In this document: positions 1-12,300 of the stretch, piece after piece | Layout of the letters: each line of letters begins with the position of its first letter | How positions within the stretch are numbered: position 1 is the stretch's first letter | DNA from: Lepus europaeus | Lineage: Eukaryota; Chordata; Mammalia; Lagomorpha; Leporidae | Reading direction: 5' to 3' | DNA length: 64,000 nt | Assembly (NCBI RefSeq): GCF_033115175.1 | Contig: NC_084847.1 | Span: 45,989,905 to 46,053,904, forward strand | Notes under the pieces: model-generated | Databases searched by the model: none | Seen by the model: the letters and a program-made list of their open reading frames with translations, nothing else | Told to the model about the DNA's origin: nothing | Program-made: the position numbers and the translations under genes

Positions 1-23
1 CTGTTAAGCCACGGCGCCGGCCC
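1..23 (-). mobile_element. CSINE head, cut by window edge
   Basis: TTAAGCCACGGCGCCGGCCC is the head of a minus-oriented CSINE; its body is left of the window, in SBDS intron 3. Confidence 0.85.
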
Positions 24-247
24 TTAACGGTTCGATTTGGATAGAAAAAGTCCAATGTATATTTGTATTTCATTAAGGAAAAAAAAAATCCTACATTCTT
101 CTTCACAACCCCCATTCCTTCCCCTCTCATCCCCACACCTCCATGAAAAAATAACATGAAAAAACCCATATGCTTCCAGGCAGACCCATTACTTTAATGA
201 TTTCTTCAAGGAGCATTCATTTCTAGGGATATGTTTTGAGGACATTA

Positions 248-2148
<1,901 letters not shown>

Positions 2149-2321
2149 TCACAGACCTCGGGTCTGGCGAACCAGGGCGGAGCCGCGCCACCCGGCCTGA
2201 GCGGCCCCCGGCGCCTCGCTGTAACGACCCGGCGGCTCGTGACACACTAACGACCTCGGAATCCAGGCAGCTGTGACTAACGCGGCCCCAGAGACAGCTA
2301 CAAGCCGCCCAGCTGACTTAC

Positions 2322-2386
2322 TGCGCAGGCGTCAGGTGGTGGGTGAGTTAGCTGGGCGAGGAAAAGTGAGCAACGACGCCTGCGCA
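2322..2386. promoter_or_regulatory. Inverted pair of NRF1-like sites
   Basis: TGCGCAGGCGTC at 2322-2333 recurs as its exact reverse complement, GACGCCTGCGCA, at 2375-2386, with a 41-bp spacer. Each arm contains a GCGCAGGC core resembling the NRF1 half-site. Binding is inferred from motif similarity only. Confidence 0.6.
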
Positions 2387-2438
2387 TTGTGCGTTTTACG
2401 ACATCTTTGCGCGACCGAAAAGGGAGTCGCTCTTTCTA

Positions 2439-2453
2439 GACGTAATTTACGTC
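2439..2453. promoter_or_regulatory. 15-bp ACGT-core palindrome (CRE/ATF-like)
   Basis: GACGTAATTTACGTC is a perfect palindrome of two 7-bp arms around one central base. Each arm holds an ACGTAA half-site of the bZIP (CREB/ATF, C/EBP-type) class. It lies between the SBDS and TYW1 start codons. Confidence 0.5.
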
Positions 2454-2959
2454 CCCTTTGCGTTGAAGAGCCCTGACAAGCTTCCGGTGCCTGATGTTCA
2501 GTGACCGAGTGAAAACCCTGCCCTGGCGACGCTTAGTTCCGTGGGAGTTCAGGGTCCATACCCATTTTAACCTTTTTTATGGAAAATTTTTGCTATAATA
2601 GAGAAAAAAGTGTAATGGCCCGTCTTGTGCCTACAGTCATCAACACTTTGCCATTCCTGCTTTATTCCCCTTCATTTTTTGTTGGAGTGCTTTAAATAAA
2701 TCAGAACATAGTTTCAGCATTAAATACTTGTCTATATCTTTGACAGGCATACCCTTCGAGATTAACCATAATTCTTCAATATCTAAAATCCAGTTCATAC
2801 TCGAATTTTTCCTTAAAAATGCACTTTCACAGTTGGTTTGCTCTGATTCCAAACGAAACCACAAACTACATTTGGTGGATTTCTGACTTTCCTTCCGCTC
2901 ACCCTCCCCATTCTTTTTTTTTTTTTTTTTTTTTTCACTCATGCCACTCATGTCCTGAT

Positions 2960-3323
2960 TGCGCTTCTCACTAGATCCGCCCCTTTGCACTCTGAGCCAA
3001 TCCGAGCAGGCCGACAGGCTTCTTGCTTTCTTGCCCAGAGCTTTGGGCAGTGCTTCCGCTCGGCCCGCCCATTTCCTCTCTGGGCCAATCAGAGAAGTGC
3101 CGGGAGCGCTCTGCTTTCCTCTCGGAGGACCGCGGCTTTTTCTGAACCCACCCCCTTAGACTTCTTAGCCAATCCGGACGGGCCCGAGAGTGGCATGGCT
3201 GCCCCCAGCTTTGCGGTTCGGGGCACAGCTAATACTGAGACGTATCTCGGGGCTGTCTCCTGGGACCCGCGCTGGCCATTAGGCTTTCCAGGTTCGAGGT
3301 AGTAGGCTGGGACTCCGAGGAGA
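2960..3323 (+). promoter_or_regulatory. TYW1 promoter and 5'UTR with three GC-box/CCAAT modules
   Basis: CCAAT occurs at 2997-3001, 3085-3089 and 3169-3173, all in the same orientation. Each follows a GC/CACC box (CCGCCC at 2977, CCGCCC at 3065, CCACCC at 3148) with start-to-start distances of 20, 20 and 21 bp. Such pairs are the classic NF-Y plus Sp1/KLF layout. The last CCAAT is about 155 bp upstream of the TYW1 ATG, and no TATA box is seen. The transcription start probably lies between about 3190 and 3300 (inference). Confidence 0.7.
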
Positions 3324-3327
3324 ATGG
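3324..3327 (+). CDS. TYW1: TYW1 coding exon 1 (ATG plus one base)
   Basis: ATGG followed directly by donor GTAAGG at 3328. The coding part is only the start codon and the first base of Asp2. The context is good (A at -3, G at +4). Joining to exon 2 gives [10 protein letters not shown], which aligns with the human N-terminus of similar layout. The 5'UTR lies just upstream. Confidence 0.9.
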
Positions 3328-6300
3328 GTAAGGGCCATGGCGGACTCGAGTCGTGGGGCAGGAGGGGAGGGACGAAGTGCCTCAAAGACTGTTGCTCGGG
3401 ACGGCCCCCGCCGGGAGCAGAGGAGGGCTGAGCCCAGCTTTTGACCCGGCTTTACCACCTGAGAGCGGGGTGGGGGTGGTGAGAAGGAAGCTGTGCTTCC
3501 AACCAAGTAAGCGGAGGACTCGGCCCCGCTGACCCGCGTGCCGGGGACTTGGGGACCTTCCCGGGGTGGAGCGGCACCTGTAAACCCTCAGTGTCAGACT
3601 TCAGCTTTTGAAAGTGCCCGAGGTTCAAGAGTTGAGGCCAGGCTCTTGGGTGTCTTACTTCAAACACTGGGGCGTGAGGTCAGGTGCGAGCCAGTTACTT
3701 AGGTCTTTAAAAATGCCTGCTTTTACTACTGTGCTGAGGTTTTTTTTTTTTTTTTTTTTGTATTTTTTTTGTTTTGTTTTTTTTTTATGGAGCAAGCGTA
3801 ACAAAACAAAATTAACTCACTCCCACTTGCTGTTTTCACTTTATGTTCTCGGTTCCAAGTGATTGTACCCAAAGGAAGGTACAATGATATATCATGCTTT
3901 TCTAGTTAGCACTATCGGTGTATTAATTTTGCTAGCGTTTTGTAAAAATTTATTTATTTAGTTGAAAGGCAGAGTTATAAGGCAGAGGGTGAGACTTGAG
4001 AGAAAGAGAGATTCTTCGTCTCCTGGTTCCTTCCCCAAATGGCCACAAAGAGCAGGTGCTGGGCCAGGCTAAAGCCAGGAGCCTCATTGGGTCTCCTGGC
4101 AGGGGCCCAAGCATTGGGCCAACCTCTCCTGTTTTCCATGCATATTAGCAGGGAGCTGGATCAGAAACGGAGCAACCTACGTTCCAACCAGGCCGTTGTT
4201 GTAGGTGGTAGCTTAACCCCCTATGCTACAATGCTGGCCCCCATTTATTTTAGAACTGTCTATAGATTTCTTTGGTAGCTGGCTTTTTGTGTATGAATTT
4301 TTTTATTCTTAAATCAGGGATGGGAATCTTTGTATAGGTAGCTTTAAGTAACATTACATGTACATGTCATTATAATTTTAGATCCTCCTTTGGATGCGTG
4401 GGGCCTTTCCTCATCTTTACTATCATTATGGATAAACAGGTTTTACATTTACTGGGGCTTTGCCTTTGGCATTAGCCTTTGGATTTGTGTCCAGATTGTC
4501 ATCAAGAAACAGGTAAGAGGAGGTGTTTTTTTTTTTTTTTTTAATTTATTTATTTATTTGAAAGTCTGAGAGGGAGAGAGTTCTCTGATTCCATCTGCTG
4601 GTTCACTTCCCAATTGGCCACAACGGCCAGAGCAGTGCCGATCTAAAGCCAGAAGCCGGGAGCTTCCTCCAGGTCACCCACGCAGATTCAGGGGCACAAG
4701 GACTTGGGCCATCCTCTGCTTCTTAACCAGGTTATGGCAGAGAGCTGGATCAGAACTGGAGCAGCCGGGACTCAAACCAACACCCATATGGGATGCCGGC
4801 ACTGCAGGCGGCGGCCTTACCCCTCTACACCAGAGCACTGGCCCCGAGGAGTTATTTTTTTAATAGAGGGTTATTTAAGCATCAGGTTCTATGGGGAATT
4901 TACAGTGCATATTTTCTAAGGCTTTTGGGAAAACAGAAAAACATAGGACTTCCCCTCACTTTTTTGTTTGGTCTCTAAACATTTTAATTGCCCAAGAACA
5001 TTTCTTTAAGTTTTTAGAGACTAAGTTGTTATAGACGAAATGATTTACTTTTTCTTTGGTGCGCTGTGGCTGTTTCATTCTTCAGATCTAGGAAGATTTT
5101 TGTAATGAGGAATTTTTACTTCGTTAGGAAAACAAATCTGTTTTATGCCTTTAAGGTGTAGTTCTCTTTTTACTGAGTAAGGATCGGAAAATAAGGCCCT
5201 GCTGTTATAAAACTGAAGATGAAAGGACGGCCATGCTCTGCCTCCACAGATACTGCATCCATGGATTCCACTGGCTCTGTTTCGAAAATACCAGAAAAAG
5301 CTTTTGCTTCTGAATTGATTATGTGCAGACTTTTTCTTGCCATTATTCCAGAGGTGGGGGACATCTAGCCCAAGGGATGTTAAAGGCCCTGCAAAATTTA
5401 TTTGATCTGGTCTTGTCAAGGCAACCACAGCAGGATTCGAGATTCAATAAATCTATAGCAGGCTAATTTTTTTTTAAAGGTTTTATTTATTTATTTGACA
5501 GGTAGAATTACAGACAGTGAGAGAGAGAGACAGAGAGAAAGGTCTTCCTTCCGTTGGTTCACCCCCGAAATGGCCGCAGCTGCACCAGGAACTTCTTCCT
5601 GGTCTCCCATGTGGGTGCAGGGCCCAAGCACTTGGGCCATCCTCCACTGCCCTCCCGGGCACAGCAGAGAGCTGGATTGGAAGAGGAGCAACTGAGACTA
5701 GAACCGGCGCCCATATGGGATGCCAGCGCAGCAGGTGGAAGATTAACCTAGTGCACTACAGCGCTGGCCCCTACCAGTCTAATTTTTAAATTGATAATTT
5801 TGTGTGACCCCAAATGATATTATGACTACTCAGATGGCCCTTGGCCGAAAAAAGACTCCCCACCCCTGCACCTAAGCAATAAGGCATAACAACTAGTTAC
5901 ATAGCATTTATATATTAGTTATTATAAGTAACCTAGAGGTGGGTTAAATTGTATAGCAGGATGTGTGTGGGTTACATACGAATGCTAAGCCATTTTATGT
6001 AAAGGCTGGAGCCTCTGTGGACTTGGGCTTCCTCAGTGGGTCCTGGAACTAATCCTCTGTGGATACTGAAGAATGACTGCTTTACCCTGGAGGGAATGGC
6101 TGCCACTGTAGGCTTTAAAAAGTTGCCTTCTGTCTTTTAAGGCCTTCATTCTACTAAGGGGTTAATAGTTGAGGAGCACAAGCAGCAAGATGGAGAGGAT
6201 GAGAAAGTGGATTGGTTTCTGTGCTGATTTTTATCTTTTCTGAACTTGGAAAACAATTTTTAGACTTGAATGGATTGTGTATAATCCTTTCTCTTCAAGG

Positions 6301-9300
6301 CCAAGAACTCACAGGTGAAATCCATTTCAAAAGCAAACCAGGAATTGATGACAAATGGTTACATTTCCCTTCAGAAGAGGGAAATCTTTGTGTCTGGAGT
6401 GAAGATTTTCTATGGTTCCCAGACTGGTACTGCAAAGGTAAGACCTTGATATGCTGCTTTCCCTTTGATTTCCTGACATTTTCAGAAAGTTCCTGAAATA
6501 ACATCCTTTGGCTGTGAGCTGAATTAGTCATCCAGTCTTTAGTCTCCCTCGCTTTTCCATTATTCACATTCTTCCTTCTGGGCTAGTGAGTTTCTTTTTT
6601 TTTTTTAAGACTTATTTACTTACAGGAAAGGCAGAGTGACAGGGAGAGAGAGAGAGACAGACAGACAGACACCTTCCATCTACTTGTTCACTACCCAGAT
6701 AGCCACAATAGTCAGGGCTGGGCTAGGCCAAAGCTAGGTTCCTGGAACTGCATCTGTGTCTCCCATATGGGTGGCAGGGGCCCAAGCACTTAGGCCATAA
6801 TACACTGCCTTCCCAGGCACATTAACAGGAGGCAGGAATGGAAGCCGAGTAGCCCGGACTCCGAGCACTCCCGTATGGGATGCTGTCATCCCAAGAGCTG
6901 GTTTAACCACTGTGCCACAACTCAGTCCCGAGTTTCAAATCTGTGCCCAATTACAGCTGGTTGTTGGTGTCCAGTGATCACTGGCATGAGGGGCCTTTGT
7001 TCTGAAGCTTATTCTGCCTCGCAGGTTGGAGAGAATTCCATTATTAATTCCTGTGTGTGGAGTTGAGGATGGTGAGCAGAGAACAGCAGCAGCAGTGTCT
7101 ACAGTGGGCCCCGGCTTTCACAACTTTACACATCAATTTACTGAAATGTGTTCTGACTTCTAATAGTGTTAATAAAAGTGTTAGAAGCTGACATTAGATA
7201 CACACTGCAGGTGTCTAGCTAAAAGAAACTTCTGATTATCTAATTGTATCTAAATACTGCCAGCTTCTCAGTTACGAAGGTCACAGCTGTTTAGTACTTT
7301 CTAGGAAAAGATTCGAAGTAAGGCTGGCATGAAAATGAATTATTTAAAAACAAAATTCAGGAACCGTCATTTGTGTATATTACCAAGGAGAGTTCTACTG
7401 CCCTCTTGTGGATATTGTATAGAGTAATACTTCTAAGTGTTTTTTGTTCTCTGGTGCAGGTTCACCTGTAAGCAATAAAGACAGAAACCTGAAGAAAGTC
7501 AGAAAGCACTCTGAGCATCTAAAACAGTGTCCTTTTCCTGTTTGCTTCTCAAAGGCTGGTGTAGGTGTGTGGTGCAGCAGATTAGGCTGCCCGCATCCCG
7601 TGTCTGAGTGCTGGCTTGAGTCCCAGCTTCCTGCTTACACATCCTTGGAGGCAGCAGATGATGGCTCCCTGCCACCCGTGTGGGAGTCCTGAATGGAGTT
7701 CTGGGGTCCTGACTTTGGCTTGACCCACCCCTAGCTGTTGCAGCCATTTGGGATGCAAACCAGTGCATTGAAGATCTCTCTCTCTCTCTCTCTCTCTGTC
7801 TCTGTCTCTGTCTCTTTTCTTTCTGATGCTCTGCCTCTTAAATAGATAAATTTTACAAAGAGAGAAAAGATAACTTTATAAACAGAAAAGGTTTATTTTG
7901 GCTCACGGTTTCAGAGGTTCTTTGGAGGACTTGGGCCATCTTCCGCTGCTTTCCCAGGCACATTAGCAGGCAGCTGGATGAGAAGCAGAGTAGCCAGGAT
8001 TCAAACCAGCAGTCTGTTATGGGATGCCAGTGTGGGAAGCAGCATCTTAACCTGCGGGGCCCTGGCACTCAGCCCTGACTTCTTTTGCTTACAACATCCA
8101 TCCATCCAGTCTGTCCGCACACCCTGTTCTCCTTTCAGAAAAGATCCAGATTGCAATCACTGCTCACCACTCTGACCGCCAGGCCACCATCCTGTCTTGT
8201 CCAGGTTACAGCAGTCATCTCCCCACTGGCTTCCTTGATTCAGTACAGCTCAGCCCTCCCCTGAATCCAGTACATTCACCCTACCCACCCGAGTGACTCT
8301 TTGAAACTTGGGTGAACTCATGTTGTCCTCTCTGGAAACCCTACAATGACCTCTGCACCCAGATGAACCTGCCAAGGTCCTTGTGATAGCCAAGAGCCCT
8401 GCACATGTGGGTCCCTGCTACCTTTCCTAGTACCTCATCGCTTGCATCCTTTTGTAAACTTCTTTGCCAAATGTGTTTGCTCCTTTGGGTTCTGCTTGGG
8501 ATAACCACCTAGCTAGGTGCCTCACTTCTTCAGATTTGGCTCAAATCTTATTTTATTTTTGAGATCTACTACAGTTTCTGATCCCAAATACTTGTCCTTT
8601 TCCCTCTCCAACTTCTCCATCTCTGCTGCTAACTACCAAGTCACCATCAGACTGCACAGGCTGAAGGGTATATTCCATGAGGTTGACCTTTCTTCAGACA
8701 CTGGTTATAGGTCCCTGCTTCCCAACCTCCTCCCCGGGTCCAATGATTTGATCGAGTGGCTCACAGAATTGGGTATGTTGTTTGATTTATGTTTATGTGC
8801 TTATTATAAAAAATACAACTCAGGAACAGTCAGATGGATGAAAGGCAGAAGGCAAAGTATGGACATGTGCACAGAATTTCCGTGCCTTCTCCCCAGCACA
8901 TCATTGTATTCACCAGTTTTTTCTCTGGAGGTTTCATTCTGTTGGCATGATCGATTACATCGTTGGCTATTTGATATTAAGCTCAATCTCTATCCCCCTA
9001 TCCCCTCCCCAGAGGTTGGATGAAGGGGGCTGAATTGAACTTCTAAATGTGGTTGGTTTTTCTGCTGTCCAGCCCCCATCCCGAAACTACAGAACGTCCC
9101 TCCCTGGAAAGTCATCTCACTAGCATGTAAGAAACAATAAATTTCAAGGGCTTCAGAAGTTCTGGGCTGGGGACAAAGACCAAATATTTATTGTTTAGTA
9201 CATGCACTTGTTCTGATTGTCAGATGTTAAATAAATAACACCCTTGCCCCTACACTGGTTTGGATTTATTTCCCTCCATTGCACCCATCACATCTGGTAT

Positions 9301-12300
9301 ACCCTGAATTTCTCATTTCTATGTTTATTCTTTATCCATTAGAACTTAAACTTCTTGAGGGCAGGGACTTTGTCTCGCTAATCATTGTGTCGTACAGCCC
9401 AGAAACGAGACTGGTATGTAGCTGCCCAGTGAATGAATTAGTTTCGACTAAAAGCCCGGGCAGGGATACCGCGAGTCAGGTGTTGGACCACGAAGCAGAA
9501 GAGAGTATAGTGTTTTTCTGGAGTGCCAACATCTGCCCAGAAGTTTCAGCTGTCCCCAGACATTTGTTTATTTGTTCATTTGTTTTGGGGAGAACTGGCA
9601 GGTGTTTTGCCTGGGGATAAACTGTAAATGTTGTATAGACTCTGTAGACTTCTGTGTGCTCTTGTCCCATATACAAATTGTCAGCTAATTGGTTCTTGTT
9701 TTCCCCTTATTCCCTTCCCTCTCTTGTGGTGGCTGACTCCAAGCCTCAAGCCTCTCCCTTGTATCTGTCAGATGTCTGAATAAGAACTCTCCCTTAGGGC
9801 TTTTGCATATCCATCAACCTGTTCCTGTTTATTTTTCCTATTCTTTTCACTCATCACTGTTGCTTTTTATACTGCATATTGATTCTAGTGGAGTAAAGCA
9901 GCTGGAATGTGAAGAAAGTAACGTAGACTTAGTCCTGCGTACCCCTTCCAGAATGAGCCTTGTCAGATTAAGTAATGGGTTTCTCTCATGGTGCTTGAGA
10001 AAATGGCCAAAGTGAGAACAGGGTTTGAGCTCATGATGATAAATATGAGCCCCAGGAAAAGTTCTTCACGAGGACTGTCACATTCTGCGGCTAACTGGGT
10101 AAATGAGGGCTGTGTTTTGCTTATTTGTCTTGTCCAGGACTTTGCTTGAGTTTTGTTTTCCTCTTAGGGATTTGCAACGAATCTTGCTGAAGCAGTAACC
10201 TCCCTAGACTTGCCGGTGGAAGCTATTAATCTGAAAGAATATGATCCAGATGATCACCTGGCAGAAGAGGTTAGTAACGGGTCTATTATTTCTTCGATCA
10301 GCATTGTCCCATGTAATTGACCTCCTGTCTCCTGGGATAAATAGGATCTTTAGAATCAATCTGATTTCATGCCATGTGATTTCAGTGGGTTGAGTGTTAG
10401 GTGTGAATGAGAAACGTTGAATGTGTGTTGTACACTGATTCCAGCATGCTATGAGTCCTGTCCTCCTGATAAGTTAGAGTCTCCTGGGGCAGGGGTAGTA
10501 CTGGGAATGCTTGGGTGGAGTAAAGTACCCCTGCTCCCACTGTGCCTGCCCCACGCACATGCAGGTGCACACACACACACACACTTTGAATCTTATAATC
10601 AATAGGAAGGTCATCATTGATGGCAGTGTGCTGTGCACCTGGACCTTGAGTATGCCATCTGAAGGTCATGGGCAGAAAGAGTATGGATTTGGAATTTGAA
10701 CAATCTCTTATTAGCTGTGTGACCTCAGCGCATTACTTGATGTCCATGAGGGTTTAATTTCTTTTCCCTTCACCTCTTCCAGTCATACCCAGGTAGGGGA
10801 TTTTTGCCTTAAAGCCATGGTTCTCAAAGTGTGGGCCCTAAACCAGTGATGTCAGCATCTGTTCTACTTGTTAGAAATGCAGGTTTTGAAGGGTTCACAA
10901 GTGTTCCAGGTGGTTCTGGTGCAGCTAAAATTGGAGAAACAGTAGGGGTTGACAGACTTCTGCATAAAGGTCCTGGTGATTAGTGTCTTAAGCATTGTGG
11001 GCCTTGCTGCCACTCAGTTCCACCATCAAGGCACAAAGTAGCTGTAAATGAATGAACGTGGCTGTATTTCAATAAAACTTTATTTAAAAACCAGACAGCA
11101 AGTCAGACATGGCCTGCACACATCCATTAATTTATCCCCCAAGAAAACACTGCAGGACAAATAAGTGAGCTTGGATCTACTCTAAACGAGTTGTGCAAAG
11201 TTATTAGTAAACTTTGATCCTTAATTACAAGTCAGTTGGCTGTAACTTGCCTCCTGACTTGGAACTGTTAAGACACCTTCAAGCAGGTGAAATCCTCCAC
11301 GCAGTCTATCTTATTTCCTTCCTTTGGAGATGATGGTGCCACCGGTTTACTTTGCATTTAAACGTTTTATGGTTGTAGGCAAGTTGTAGGCGATCTGTTT
11401 TTCTTTTTCTTTTTTTTTTTGGACAGGCAGAGTGGACAGTGAGAGAGAGAGACACAGAGAGAAAGGTCTTCCTTTTGCCGTTGGTTCACCCTCTAATGGC
11501 CGCCGCGGTGGCGCGCTGCGGCCGGCGCACCGCGCTGTTCCGATGGCAGGAGCCAGGTGCTTATCCTGGTCTCCCATGGGGTGCAGGACCCAAGGACTTG
11601 GGCCATCCTCCACTGCACTCCCTAGCCACAGCAGAGAGCTGGCCAGGAAGAGGGGCAACCGGGACAGGATCGGTGCCCCGACCGGGACTAGAACCCGGTG
11701 TGCCGGCGCCGCAAGGCGGAGGATTAGCCTGTTGAGCCACGGCGCCGGCCACGATCTGTTTTTCTTAACTGATTTGTAATTCCTGTTCCCTGTATGAGGA
11801 ATGAGGTCTGAGGAATGAGGTGTATAAGGAACTGGGTTTTCTCCCCTATCAAGGTGTCCTTGTTGTATTTTCTTCCACCATTGAAACAAATAATGTTTAG
11901 AACAGGCCCTTTGTCTTTAAAGGTTACTATGACATGAGTGCCAGCATTTTGAGAAGGAATTTTCATCAGTGAGGTCATCTGTAGCTTGACTGTCTGAAAT
12001 GTGTTCTTTCTCGGCTAGGTCACTAGTAAAACTGTCTGTGCTTTCCTGCTTGCTACATATACGGATGGCCGGCCGCCTGAGAGCGCAGAGTGGTTCTGCA
12101 AGTGGTTAGAGGAGGCAGCCAGTGATTTCCGGTTTGACAAAACTTACCTAAAGGGGATGAGATACGCGGTGTTCGGTCTGGGAAATTCTGCCTATTCAAA
12201 CCACTTTAACAAGGTACGTGCATATTGAATTATAGGGATAAGATCTTTTTTAATCAATAAAACACCTCACACATATGAGTGAAATAATCTACAAACTTGG

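Noticed and set aside
6212..6496. Plus-strand frame reading through TYW1 exon 3 ([10 protein letters not shown]...)
   Set aside because: It is out of frame relative to TYW1. The coding frame is the one giving [15 protein letters not shown] and joining in phase to exons 2 and 4.
11432..11889. Long open frames on both strands over 11.4-11.9 kb, with near-identical proteins recurring at 22.8, 23.6, 37.4 and 49.7 kb
   Set aside because: They are six-frame readings of young GC-rich CSINE copies. The repeated peptides are shared because the SINE is shared; there is no start context, splice support or protein homology.
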